The translations under genes were made by a program, and so were the position numbers. This document shows positions 23,400 through 35,379 of a stretch of DNA of 64,000 bases, one piece after another. The stretch spans positions 113,469,108 through 113,533,107 of the forward strand of contig CM063283.1 in NCBI GenBank assembly GCA_032173965.1, given 5' to 3'. The DNA comes from Sitta carolinensis (lineage: Eukaryota; Chordata; Aves; Passeriformes; Sittidae). Each line of letters starts with the position of its first letter. Positions within the stretch are counted from its first letter, which is position 1. Below the pieces are notes generated by a model. It was not told the DNA's origin and ran no database searches. It was given only the letters and a program-made list of their open reading frames with translations.

Positions 23400-25884
23400 A
23401 TAAATCTAATGATCTCATTAATTAGTGCCAGCTGAAGCCAACTGCCACTGGAGAGGGAGTTTCAGGATGTGCCCTTGTCCTTCCATTAGAAAAATCACAA
23501 GGAGTTCACCCACTGTCTTGTCCAAGAATATTCCATTACGAGACAGGTGACCTAGGAACTCAATGTTTTGATTCCCATCTGGAATTTGATTCTATCTCCT
23601 CCGGCTTGACATTGAAAATGTTATTTTTGTGCTGCCTGCTTGGCACTCCTGACGTCTTCTCGTACCCCTCTGACAGAACCATGGCAGACTCTGCAGCACA
23701 GGATGTCAAACAAGGAGAGTTTTATCCAAAAGTTCCTGATTTTCTTTGGCTGAGAAGGGAAAGAGTGACGTGAAGGCCACGCTTTCTCTGTTGCCCCTTT
23801 AAACCCATAAATGTTGCAACAGCATGGTAATAATTTGAGATTAAATCCAGTGCAAGGCAGGGCATCCCAGCCTCAGATATTGCAGGACTGGGCAACCACT
23901 CTCCTGTCTGAAGGAAGTTGATAGAAAGGAAACAGCCTTAAAAAGAAAAGAAAACAACTCCATTAGCAAATGACAATTTGCATCTTCTTTCTTGCACCCT
24001 CAGCTGAATGAAAGCCCTCACAAACAATGCCAAAAGTACAAAGCAGCGTTTGAAATGGCCCTTTCTGCTAGCTGAAGTTATCACGCTTCACTTAATTTAA
24101 ATTTCACACATCCCTCCTTGCACCACAACATCGCCCATTGCTGGCACTTGGGAAAGTGCACATCATCTCGAGGATGAAAAGCAGAATTTGCTGCTTTTTA
24201 GGCACCCGGGAAGTCAGCAACCATGTGAGACATCCCCACACAACAGGAGCAGGGGCTGCCTCTGCTGCTCCCGTGATTTTGTGGAAGATTCAGGTTCTTC
24301 ACCTCAGAGCAGGCGCTGGATTCAAAATTCTCTGCAGAAATCACTCCATGCTGACGACAGAGCTACAAAAAAAAAACCCCTGAAATATGAGCATCACTGT
24401 GTTAGGAGAGAGGAAAAATGAGTCCTGCCTAGTTTGTTGTGTTTTCTGAGATGGCAATTCTTGTTTACCCAGTAATCTCCAGAGGAAATACAACCACAGC
24501 CAGCCCTTAAAGGCAACTCCTGTCCTGAACTGAAACACGGTGTTGTTTGCTTTTTTTTAATCTTGTTTTGTTCTGTTGTTTGCTTTTGTCGTTGTTTTGT
24601 TTTGTGGTTTGGATTTTGGGGGGTTTTTCTTGAAGGCAGCAGATCTCACTCTGCTGTCAGCCTGTGTTCAAACTCACATCTGCTAAAATCAGGAACAAAA
24701 GTATGTTTTAATGTTTGATTCTCCCCCAAGTTAATCTGCTAGAACTCATTCTGTCAGAGAGAATGGAATTCCTTCTTTATCTGCCATCAAAAAACAAATT
24801 TCTTAGAGGTGTTCTAGCTCCCTTAAAATATTCCATTGTGAAGAGACAGACGAGTGGAAAAATTTTCCTAATTTCCAGACCTTCATGGGTGTATGTGTAG
24901 CACATCCTCATGATCATTAGAAAAAGGGAAAAGGACAAAATTTTATAAAATAATTTCACAGAGTCTTAAGTTCACTGATAAGAGTACAAAGAGATATATT
25001 TTACATGTAATTTAAAAAAAAAATAATATTCAGAAATTACATACATACAAACACACTTTTATCTACTAAAGAAGGAAGACCAGAACTTCACTAATCCTGG
25101 TCATTTCTTTTAAGAAAAGTAAAATATACTCAAAAATTTATAAATTTCTCCTTAGATATTATATGTAATACTTTTACTTTCAAATAGAATGCCATTCAAG
25201 TCTCCTTTGTCATGAGAGATTTCATCATTAGTAAAAAAATATTTAATAATAAGCAAGAGCAAAGTAATAATATTTAATATCAATTTGTTATTAGTCTAAT
25301 AAATCCAGTCTTACATCTCCAGGGCTCAAATTGATCTTTCCCAACTGTTCACTCCTGATAAAGTCTGAGTTCTGTAGCAAAAGGAGGTGTTTTAAGGTCA
25401 CATAATAAATCACCATGGACATAAATTCCTGATGGTTTTCAGAGAGCTGTGCTTTTCTTTGATGATTAATGCCATTCAAAAAAAACAAAAAAAAAAAAAC
25501 TTTCATAGAGGACTTTTTTTTTTTGTAAAAAATATTGCACTCTTGTGCTATTATTTTCTTCCTTCCTTCCTTTTTTCCCTTTCTTAGCAAAGCATGAATC
25601 TGATGCTGGATGCCACATTATCAGCATGGCTTAGGGCATTGTTCTCACTGAGATCCAGGACATAACCTTAAACCTTTCTTTTCATATAAAATGCTCTTGG
25701 GGTGTGTGAATGCAGTTCTGAAGCATTATCTGCTTGTTTCATGAATGCCAATAGTTCCTATTACTGTGACATTTGAGCCTTTTCTTTCCTTCAGTAGAAG
25801 TCCAGCTTCTTGAAGTGCAAATAGTGGCTTGTTGGGTATAGAAAGTATTTCTTTAGGTTTTTGTACCAGATAAAAGCCAGGAGT
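23400..25884. other. Unique AT-rich sequence, no gene seen
   Basis: 2.5 kb without recognised transposons. A T/G-rich patch of TTTTG words lies at 24546-24630, and A-runs and T-runs at about 25480-25530. No exon or RNA gene is recognised. Confidence 0.55.
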
Positions 25885-25975
25885 GGGGTGAGGTACTTAG
25901 AAGAGAGGAGAGGCTGGGGGAGCTGGGGAAGGGGCTGGAGCCCCAGCAGGGCTGGGGAGCCGGGCAGGAAGGACT
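25885..25975 (+). repeat. Small outlier of the G-rich minisatellite
   Basis: 'gaggctgggggagctgggga' followed by 'ggggctggagccccagcagg' and 'gctggggagccgggcagg' matches the units of the main array at 26100, from which it is separated by about 125 bp of AT-richer, unrelated sequence. It is probably the left end of the same CR1/minisatellite locus, split by an insertion. Confidence 0.7.
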
Positions 25976-26099
25976 TGGGGTTGAACCCTCAGTGTCTCTA
26001 TTGTGTGCTCTGATCTTGTTCATGACAAGAACCCATGGATTGGGTGATGGTAAATTCATTTATTGCTCTTAAAAATGTTCTTGGTGGCTGTTCTGTGTC

Positions 26100-26578
26100 C
26101 AGGGCAGGGGCTGGAGCCCCAGCAGGGGCTGGGGAGCCGGGCAGGGGCTGGGGGAGCCGGGCAGGGGCTGGAGCCCCAGCGGGGCTGGAGCCGGGCAGGG
26201 CTGGGGGAGCCGGGCAGGGGCTGGGGAGCCGGGCAGGGGCTGGGGGAGCCGGGCAGGGGCTGGGGGAGCCCCAGCAGGGCTGGGGGAGCCGGGCAGGGGC
26301 TGGGGGAGCCGGGCAGGGGCTGGGGGAGCCGGGCAGGGGCTGGGGGAGTCCCAGCAGGGGCTGGGGGAGCCGGGCAGGGGCTGGGGGAGCCGGGCAGGGG
26401 CTGGGGGAGCCCCAGCAGGGCTGGGGGAGCCGGGCAGGGGCTGGGGGAGCCGGGCAGGGGCTGGGGGAGCCGGGCAGGGGCTGGAGCCCCGGCAGGGCTG
26501 GGGGAGCCGGGCAGGGGCCGGGGGAGCCGGGCAGGGGCTGGAGCCCCAGCAGGGCTGGGGGAGCCGGGCAGGGGCTCA
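26100..26578 (+). repeat. G-rich ~20-bp minisatellite with G-quadruplex motifs
   Basis: Units of about 19-20 bp in two forms: CTGGGGGAGCCGGGCAGGGG and CTGGGGGAGCCCCAGCAGGG, roughly 24 copies. Runs such as GGGCAGGGGCTGGGGGAGCC followed by GGG satisfy the G3+N1-7 pattern on the + strand many times. The unit resembles the CR1 words 'gagctggggctgctcagcct', and the array runs straight into CR1, so it probably arose within CR1. Gly/Arg/Ala or Pro/Ser/Leu reading frames of up to 340 codons are artefacts. Confidence 0.93.
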
Positions 26579-26903
26579 GCCTGGAGCACAGGAGGCTCAG
26601 GGGCCCTGCTGGCTCTGCACAGCTCCTGCCAGGAGGGGCAGGCAGGGGCTGAGGGCTCTGGGCACAGGGCCAGGCACAGGAGCAGAGGCACGGGCTCAGG
26701 CTGGGCTGGGCAGGCTCAGGGGGAGCCCAGGGGGAATTTCCCTTTCCTGGCAAGGGTGGGCAGGGGCTGCCCAGGGAGGGTGGCAGTGCCCAGCCCTGGA
26801 GGGGGCACTGGAGGTGGCACTCAGTGACAAGGTGGGGATGGGGCACAGGTTGGATTTGGTGACTCTGGAGATCTTTTCCAACCTCAGGGATCCTGGGATT
26901 CCA
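26579..26903 (+). mobile_element. CR1: CR1 LINE fragment (3' end)
   Basis: Runs from 'cagcctggagcacaggaggc' through 'tttcctggcaagggtgggca', 'ggggctgcccagggagggtg' and 'gaggtggcactcagtgacaa' to 'gatcttttccaacctcaggg' and an ATCCTGGGATTCC end. It is closely similar to 37536-37883, and the similarity continues past the CR1 end. Confidence 0.92.
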
Positions 26904-27020
26904 AGGAAGAGGTGGACGGAGTTCAGCCCCTCTGGAGTTAGGAAATGATCCTGCTCTGGGACAAGGCTCAAGGTATCCCCTGAGCAGCTCTGCAGCAGGG
27001 TCTGCTCGTGTCACCCCCAA
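26904..27020 (+). repeat. Flank shared with the 37.9-kb locus (empty LTR site)
   Basis: After the CR1 end, 'gagttcagcccctctggagt', 'atgatcctgctctgggaca', 'tatcccctgagcag' and 'ctgcagcagggtctgctc' match the sequence on both sides of the solo LTR at 37939-38361. Here there is no LTR, so this is the pre-insertion arrangement. Similarity fades after about 27010. Confidence 0.85.
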
Positions 27021-29264
27021 AGGGCCTTGGAGAACTTAATTTTCTTGCCAAATGATCCCTGGCAGGGACAATTCTCAGCCTGTGCCTTTCTCCAGTGCTG
27101 TTTTTAGCACAGCCCCAGTCAAAGAGAGGAGTCACTGTGCTGACTCCTGTCCCCAGCCATTCCAGCACTACTGAAGGTCACTTTGCCCAAAAACCTGCAC
27201 CTTGTCCCAGAGCTGAGATATTCTGTTTGGGTCTGCTGCCCATTAAAGCCTTATTTTTGTGGAAATTCTCTCCCTTACTGAGGATTTTTTGAGGGGAAAA
27301 AGAGCTGAGCTCTGCTCAGCCATGGCTCAGGAGAGCCACTGTCACAGCCTTGGCACAGGGGCTCAGTCAGAGGGACCAGAGGGGTCACAACAGCCCCACC
27401 ACATCCTCTCAAAACCACTTAATTGGAGTTTCGAGGGCTTTGCAGTTTTCATTCAGCACAAACTTTGGCTCTGAAATCCAGAGTTTGGGCCCAGCCTCCA
27501 CTGTGCTATGGGATATTGGATTTACACCAAATTCAAGGGCTCGCTGTTGACCAAACCTCTGTCTTGGCTACAGCAGCTACAAGTGTCTGAAATAAAAAAA
27601 AAAAAAAAAAAATTAAAATTAAAAATTAATTTTTAAAAATTAAAATTATAATTAAATTTTAAAAAAATATTCAAGGAACAAGAGGCAAAGACCATCATGT
27701 CTGATTGGGAGCCCCTCAAGTATCTCAGTTCATCTCATCATCAGCCCAGTGCCACACCACACGCTCCAGCTCCCATATGAAATCTATTTATTTCCAAATA
27801 AGTGCTTTTTTTCCTGCAGTGTAAGTGGTTTGTGGGTTGCTCTTTTGTCAGGAAGGCCTAACACGCTTGAGTATTTTAGCAGAGAGTGAAAAACAGAGGA
27901 GGGTTTCCTCCTCCGTTATCACTTTGAATAATTTCAATTTCTCCAGCTAGATACACACGGATAAATAAATACAAGCTTCACACTTCGTAGCAGGAAAAAT
28001 TGAAAAATTACAAGAAAAAAAATTGCCCACAGAGGTTCAGGCTATTTAGGAGTGAAGTTAAATCCCTGAATAAAATAGAAAAGTATATTGGGTGAACATC
28101 CTCCCCTCTCATTGCCACTTGCACTCAGGTGTATTTCTATTTCTGTCTTACATATATATATATTTGTTTTTCATTTTGTCTGTTCCCCCAGGAGAAGCCC
28201 CAAAGAGAAACAGAGATGGCCAAATTGACAGAATCGATGAGTGAGTACAAATAGGAAGTTCAACCACTTTCTTTTTCCATCTCTCCCCCTCCCTCTCATA
28301 ATGCCACAAACCCAGAGCGCAGTGCTTGCATCCAGGGATCTCATTCAGCCCTGTCTTCACTCCCAAATTCATCATAAATCATTCCACTCCTAAAAAACAA
28401 AAAACCACCAAAAGAAAATAGGAATCCCCAGAACAAGGGCTGCTATTTTCTTCATGCACTGCTTAAAATCGTGTCCATTTGGGCTTAAATCCAGCAAAGA
28501 ACCTGCTCCATGTTTGACTTTGTGAGCCTGAGGGGTTTTTTTAAATAGAATGTAACTAATTGTGGATTTAATAAGCGCCTAATTTACTTGATTCATGTGT
28601 TCCTTTACAAGCTTACAGAAGGTCACTCTAAATCCAGTGCAATTATTCAGGATTGTTGCCTGTGCCACATTCATCCAACAGGAATTATGCCCAGAGATGG
28701 ATCTGGAAAGCTTTCAGATGGTTTCTCTGGTTTGTGAGCAGTTTGTGTTGTCTTAAACGTGTGCCCAGCAAGAAATAATTTGTATTTTTGCCATATTTTG
28801 GGATCTAGGTAACGGAGTAGTGGCTGTAAGCTTTTGTAGCTGGGAATCTCAGGCTGGATAATTTATTTTTGGACAAAATCTGGAGACCATTTAGGGCGAA
28901 ATCCTGGCAGACCACTGCCTCTTACCCACAATTTATCAGCTCCAAAGCCTATGGAAGCTTAAATGAATTGACTCAAAAAGGAGAAATATTTCACTCTGCT
29001 TAACCAGAGACTAGAGAAGGACAGAAACACAGATATGCACAACTCATTTATAGCAGAAATTTCATTCCAGTTACTTTTATTCTGCTTGTGTACAGAAGGC
29101 TACTAGGGCAGCACTTCCTTGACTTTTTACTCTCCCAAATCCCTTGGCTACTTTTTGAAATCATTCCCTGCATCTCCTTCCCTGTGTCATTGCAGGGCAG
29201 AGCCACCACTACAAGCTATAAAAAAATGATTTCAGTACCAGCAGCAGCCAACCCCACAAAAAGG
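27021..29264. other. Unique sequence, no gene seen
   Basis: 2.2 kb; A-run with A/T-rich follow-on at 27593-27670, short TA run at 28151-28163. No exon, RNA gene or transposon is recognised. Confidence 0.55.
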
Positions 29265-29484
29265 TGCAGCAGAGATCTTAAAGATCTTCTTGTTCCAACC
29301 CTCCTGCCAAGGGTGGGCAGGGGCTGGGCTGGAATTGCCAGAGCAGCTGTGGCTGCCCCTGGATCCCTGGCAGTGCCCCAGGCCAGGTTGGATTTGTTCT
29401 TGGAGCAGCCTGGCACAATGGGAGGGGTCCCTGCCATGGCAGGGGTGGGATGGGATGGGCTTCAAGGTCCCTTCCAACCCAAAC
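29265..29484 (+). mobile_element. CR1: CR1 LINE fragment, tail cut by an LTR
   Basis: 'gggtgggcaggggctgggct', 'ggaattgccagagcagctgt', 'gccccaggccaggttggatt', 'ggtccctgccatggcagggg' and 'aggtcccttccaacccaaac', then an abrupt stop exactly where the LTR starts. The expected continuation (CCATTCTATG-like) may resume at about 30017 as 'aaaaccattatgtgag'. Confidence 0.9.
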
Positions 29485-30000
29485 TGTTGGAATCCAAAGT
29501 GCTGGAAAATCTCAGAATATCAGGTCTGTAAGCCAAAACCTTGAATTAGAGACAGGCTTTGACCTGAAACCTTGGGAGAGGCTTCTCCCAAGTAAGGATG
29601 TGGAATTATAACTTAAAGCAGAGTGTGTTGAGCAGAGGAAAATTTAGTTTTAGAGCCTAAAAGACAAAGCCAAAGTAGTTACAAAGGTTACCAGGAAGTT
29701 TCAGAATGCAATTCTTTGGGTGTTAAGAGGTGATTGGTTAAGAAAGTTCACACTGTAATAACAGCAATTAGCTTAGTATTGGTTTAATAACATAAATATC
29801 TAGTTGGCAGAATTTTATTTGCCATAAAGCCTTAAATAGTCTGATAAGCAGAAATCTGGGGACTTCTTTGCCATGCTGCTAGCATCTGTAAGAGGGACTC
29901 ACCCTCTCTCTGCCTCTGTAGAAGATAAGAAAAATAAACTGCACTTTTCCATGAAATTCAGAAGTCCCATTTCTCTGTTTCAAGAAGAAATCCCCACACA
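29485..30000 (+). mobile_element. Probable solo LTR in a CR1 tail
   Basis: Begins TGTTGGAATCC and ends CCCCACACA (TG...CA), 516 bp. The five bases before it are CAAAC and the five after it CAAAA, a possible 5-bp target duplication with one mismatch. Inside are an inverted CCAAT box (GATTGG, about 29732), a TATA-like TTAAATA (29832-29838), and AATAAA at 29933-29938 about 60 bp before the end: the order expected for U3-R-U5. No retroviral coding sequence is attached. The family is not assigned. Confidence 0.65.
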
Positions 30001-32989
30001 CAAAATGTGACGTGTAAAACCATTATGTGAGAAATCATAAACTCACACTAAACTAATCTGTGATTCTCTGATTTTATATTGATGCTGTATATAATATAAA
30101 TAAGTATTTCTCCATGGTGCAGCCAAGCCAGGGTGGTAACAGAGGAAATCACATTTCAGCTTAGGGACAATGACACCAGGCCCCAGAGGAACCTTCTGCT
30201 GTAAGAATCTTAATTTTGCTCCTTTAATCTCTGTGGATGTTCAGGATCACCCTTGGAAGCATCCTGGGACCCCATCTGGTGCTGCTGGATGTTGGGCAGG
30301 TGTGTAATTCTGTCTTGATGGATGGAACAAAGGAGGAACCTGTTATCAAAGGTGGGAGCAGATAAATAATATCTGCCCTGTTCACTGGGGACTTGCTGGA
30401 TTTAGCACAACCCTTCTGAAACCAGGTGAAGGAATATTGCCAAAAAGTGTTAGGGGAAAGCAATCTGACCTTCTGAGTGCTCTGAAAAGACAGAGGAGAG
30501 GCCTCCAGAGCACTTTGGAGCTGGTTGGGAACAAGCCCAGAAAAGCCCTGTGCGGTTCCTTCAGGATGTCTGCTTGTCCTGCCAGTTATTTTATCCAAGT
30601 TCTTTGAGACAGGATGGTGCTTAAAGGGTTAAATGCTGCTTTGTGTGAGGATTTTTTTTCGTACTTCATGCTTTTACAAAATTTTATGAAATTTTATGCT
30701 TTTATGAAATTTTCAGATCATTTCATGGCATTTTAAAATATTTCTAATAAATCCTAGGCAGCGTTGCAAGGTGTAAATAAAATTCTGAGTGAATGTACCA
30801 CGGTGCTCATTTTAAAGCTGATGCAGAGTAAAATGAGATAAATGGAGTAGGGTGAGCCTCTGGCTTGGACTGCAGGGCCTTTTTCTTGGAACTGAGAAAA
30901 TAAAGAAAGGCATTCTAGGCCTGAGAGGGTTTCAAAGACCTGGAGAAATGGCTTAATCACGGTACCAATATAACAGAATTATTACTTGCCTTCCTGTCTC
31001 ACACAAGAGCTGCTCTCCTCTCTTCCCTCTGTTCACATCTTCGCACAGCCCCAGGAAAAATCAATGCCCTTCCCTCCCCTGCTTGTGTTTTCTCTCTCTC
31101 AGCACACCCTGCTGAAGTTGCCAAGCACTGCTCTCTGCCCCTTCTCCTCCATAAAGATTTTCTGGATGTTCCTGCACTAATCAAAGCCCCTGGACCCGAG
31201 ATTCACATCACACCACACACCAAGAGGGAGACTGAGGGAACACTGATGCAGAGGTTGTTCCAAGGCTGTTATTTTTTTTATTATTTTTTTTTGTTGCCAG
31301 CAGGAATAACAATCTGTATTTTTGTCACATTTTGCGTTTCCATTCTCAGAGGCTCTGTCACGTTGTAGAGAACATTGGTAAGGAAAAAACTGCATTATTT
31401 TTATTTCTTGTCCTCTTTCCATAGAACTTTTATGGTGATGGAAGGATATGAGGTATCATGACAGAGCTTGAGATGTGTTTTCCTTGAAATTTAAAAAAAA
31501 AGTGACGGGAAAATCATTTTAATACAACTGTTAAAGTACAAACTAGCAAAAAATGTTCTGCTAAATTTTTCAGGATAGTCCCTAAGAGCTGATACAGAAG
31601 CAGAAATGAATACCAAATCACACCATTCTTTGCCTCAAGTTATTATTTTACAACTCTTGCACAGAATTAATAGAAAGCCACCACAATTACACTGAGCCCC
31701 AGGGAACTGTCCAAGAATTCCTTTATAATGCCTTAAAATCCATATGCATTTTAAAATTTCTTTATAGCCTGAATTAGTCAATTTTCCTCATATAACTGCA
31801 GAATACTTAAAATTTCAGCATATCCATGAAGCCAGGAATTAAATTATTTTCCTTGCAACTTTTGTTTTCTTCTCTCCCTGTTGTTCTCAAGCTCCCCATG
31901 CCCCAGTGATCATTCTTAACCCAAATGCCATCCCCAGGTCTGAAAATGGTTAAAGCCCAGCAGGGAAGGTAGGAGAGCAAATATTTAAGAGCAGAGAAAG
32001 GAATCAAATTTTCATCCTGACCTATTTGGCCAATATGAAAAATTTATTTAAAGAAACATCCTCTACAAAACAATCCAGTCCTCAGGAATGATCCTCATTG
32101 GGAATGCTCTGTGAAGTGAGCACTACAAGGTATTTAGTGAGCAGCCAAATATTTAAGAAAAGTCGTTTTGAGGATGCCAAAGTTCCCAGCTTTGCAGAAA
32201 TGTGGATCTCATGTGCCATGAGCAGAGGGAAGCTGCTCCGGGCTGGGGTGGAAAATGGGCAGGGCTGGATTTCTTACCCTGACATCCAATTAAGATCTGC
32301 TCCAGCAGCAGGGACACAGCAGTGACCAGCTCTGTTTGCTCTGCTGTCCAGTCCCTCCCCAGACACACCTGCCTGAGGACAGCCAGAGGCAGCAGAGCTG
32401 GCTCGAAATGAGGATGTTCCTTCCTTTGTTACAAAGATGTGAGCTCCAAACGTCCGTGGCTGTATTTCTGCACACAGTGAAATAATGAATACCGAGACCT
32501 CAGATGACTCCAGATAAAACCTTCTGAATTATGGATGCCACGAATTTTACTCAGGGGGGGTAGAAAGAATATAAGCAAACCTGAAGGAATTCCAGGAGCA
32601 GACAAACTCCAGGAGAGAGTTGGTTTATCATGAAGTGCTTTTCCCTAAAGGTTTCTTTTTCTTGTCTGTGGTGTCTGAACCTGAAGTGTCCCTATTGCTC
32701 TCTCAGACTTGTAGGGAGAGTTTATAAAGAGAAAAAATATTTCTGCTTTGAGTTACTTGGAAGTCACAGCATTTCCAGATTTACACGTGCCAGAGTAGTC
32801 TGGAAGTTTTTGAGCAGCTCTGATTATTTTGAATTAGTGTTTTATGACATGTAAGAAAAACATATGGTACGTTACAGTAAATACAGTAAATCCAACCTTC
32901 TCTCTTGCTATAGAATATTGTAACATTCATATTTCCACCTTTTCTTCCCTCCATTACTACACCTTCTATTTTTGCCTTTTGTTCAGTTT
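30001..32989. other. Unique AT-rich sequence, no gene seen
   Basis: 3 kb. A 124-codon minus frame at 30224-30598 has no recognisable domain. T-rich patch at 31268-31292. 'aattttatgaaattttatgc' repeats locally near 30677-30712. No exon or RNA gene is recognised. Confidence 0.5.
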
Positions 32990-33515
32990 CCTGGGCTGCA
33001 TCTACAGAATTGTTGGCAGGAATTTTGGGGGTGATTGTGCCCTGAGCTCCCTGCTCAGGTGAGCCCCACCTGCAGAGCTGGGCCAGAACTGGGATCCAGC
33101 CCAGGAGGAGCTGGAGCTGCTGGGCAGAGCCCAGAGCAGGGAGCAGGAGGAGCAGAGGCTGGAGCAGCTGTGCTGGGAGGAAAGGCTGGCACAGCTGGGA
33201 TTGTTCAGCTGCACAGGAGAAGCTTTGGGCTGAGCTCAGGGTGGCCTTGCAGGAACCCTGGAGAGAGACAATTGCCAAGGGCTGCAGGCACAGCACACAG
33301 GGAATGGCTGCAGAGTGGGATTGGCTGGGATTGGGGGCAGGAATTGTTCCCTGGAGGGGCTGGAATTGCCAGAGCAGCTGGGGCTGCCCCTGGATCCCTG
33401 GCAGTGCCCCAGGCCAGGCTGGACACTGGGGCTGGAGCAGCCTGGGGCAGGGGCAGGGGTCCCTGCCATGGGATGTGATGATCTTTAAAGCCATTTTATG
33501 ATTCTGTGATTTTTA
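32990..33515 (+). mobile_element. CR1: CR1 LINE fragment, shared-core subfamily
   Basis: Starts near 'gtgccctgagctccctgctc' and 'aggtgagccccacctgcaga', passes through the shared core, then 'gggattggctgggattgggg', 'tggaattgccagagcagctg', and ends 'gatgatctttaaagccattt', 'tatgattctgtgat', a recognisable CR1 tail in which the 'cccttccaaccc' part is shortened. Confidence 0.93.
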
Positions 33516-35379
33516 CCTTTTTTTGGCCACACCAGTGGTGCAGCAATGTGAACACCACACCCCTTGTGCAGGTGCAGAATCAGGCCCTGAAGAGCTGATC
33601 CTACAGCCTGGCTTTCATCTCCTCAGTCCAGAGCACTGATTGTTGCCTCTCAGAAAGCATTTCTAAGGACAAGCTTCCAGTTCATCATTTTACACTGCCA
33701 TCAAGTGCCACCCATTTGTCACAAAGTACAGATTCTTAAAATGCAAAATTCCAAAGCAAAAACTCCAAAAACTCATTCAAGAAAGACATTTGCCTGTGCT
33801 TGGGGGTGTCATTTATTTTTAAAATAACCAGCTATCCTCTGGTTATCCTTTTTTATTAGGTGTGCCAAGAGCAGAATAGGAAGGCTGAGTTTTCCCACAA
33901 TATACATTTTCCTTATCTCATGTTCTGTTGTTACAGTTATTACTGGAGAAGAAGTTTTGTACCAAATATTAAGCTGCAGATGTAAGTGATACATCTAATT
34001 ATTGTTGATTCAATACTGTTTATGTAGGTCGATAACATTTATTTCCAACTTAAGTCCCTAAATCTTTGGTCAGATTTGAATTACAAGTAACCAGAATATG
34101 TATGATTTTATTATTGTTGTTGTTTTGGTTGTTTCAGCAGAAAGTAGCTGATGCACACAATCAAAACAACAGAAAGAACACTGCTATTATTAAATGAAAA
34201 AACAGTTTATTCTTTGTGGCAAAGGTCAGGGTTTGAGGGGAGAATGAAATTCTATAGCAGGAATTCATTATGCAGGAAAGGAAGAATTTTATTGTCTAAA
34301 TGATGCACTGACAGGGGCCTAGAAGAGCTGTGAACTTATTTATGCAATAATTAACAAAGGAAACTTGTCTTTGGCAGGAAGATGATTGACAGCTTTTGCT
34401 GGGTATATAATATTGTGAAGAGAATTTTCTTGGCATTCTCTGAGCTTTTAAGGGTCTTATCTTTACCTTTTCTCTGCAAGCATGAAGGACAAAAATTGGG
34501 CTTTTTCCCCAAATGAAAACCAAGACTCTCGCAAAGTCATTTGATTCTAGAAGCTTGGATTTTTTCAAAAACATATTAAATTTTGATAGGGCTGCTAATA
34601 TTCCTTGGCTAAGCTAAAAATCTTTGTGAAAATTAAATTCCAAATCTCAGGGATGAGATAACCTAGAGCTGAATTATGAATGAAGCAAAAATTTCTGGTT
34701 TTCTAGTTAGGAACAGTCATTGCACACAGGCTACACTGGACTTCTTGAAACAGATTATTTCCTGTTCCTTCCACCTTTATATAAATTTTCCCTTATTTTT
34801 ATTAGCTCCAGGTCACCCTTTGCTAAATCATCCACTTCTAAAATAGAGGCTGCAGTCAGGCTATTTCAAAATTCTCAGTGTTCCTTTGCATTCCTGTGGC
34901 CCACAGCAGAGTCAAGCTGGTTTTCCAGTCCCATCCTTCCCAGGGCAAAGTGGGATTTGATTCCATGCTGCATCTGAGTTATTCAGGTACAAAGCTTTTA
35001 CATAAAACACTTTCCCAGCTTCCCAGGACACTGGTCTCTACAAATCCCAATCCATGGTCCTATTGCAATAACATCTACTGAAGGGAAAATCTGTGACTCT
35101 GCATGAGTTTTGGTATGAGATACATTTAGGAATGAGATGGTATCCAGAGGGCAAATATATGCCATGGGGGTTGGAAATTACGTTTTCCAACCCTATAATT
35201 AATTTAAGCATGTGCAGAAATTTAGTATTGAAGGCTGAAGCCACTTCAGATTTTAAGGACCAGATTTTGAGGACCTTGGTCAAAAATGTCAATTAAGTGA
35301 TTTAAGCCTTTACTTGAGACATGTTCTCATCATACCCAAATAATAAGTGTATGTTCAATTGTGGGCCAGGGAGAATTGC
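33516..35379. other. Unique AT-rich sequence, no gene seen
   Basis: 1.9 kb of complex sequence with no recognised repeats. Open frames are at most about 92 codons without domain signatures. Confidence 0.55.

Noticed and set aside
25998..27020. 340-codon Pro/Leu/Ser frame (-) and Gly/Arg/Ala frames (+)
   Set aside because: Product of the G-rich minisatellite plus CR1 3' sequence. Low complexity, with matching artefacts at 36879-37856 and 2543-3220.
30224..30598. 124-codon minus frame as a gene
   Set aside because: No domain and no conserved-looking features. It may be fossil repeat sequence, but no family landmark was found.
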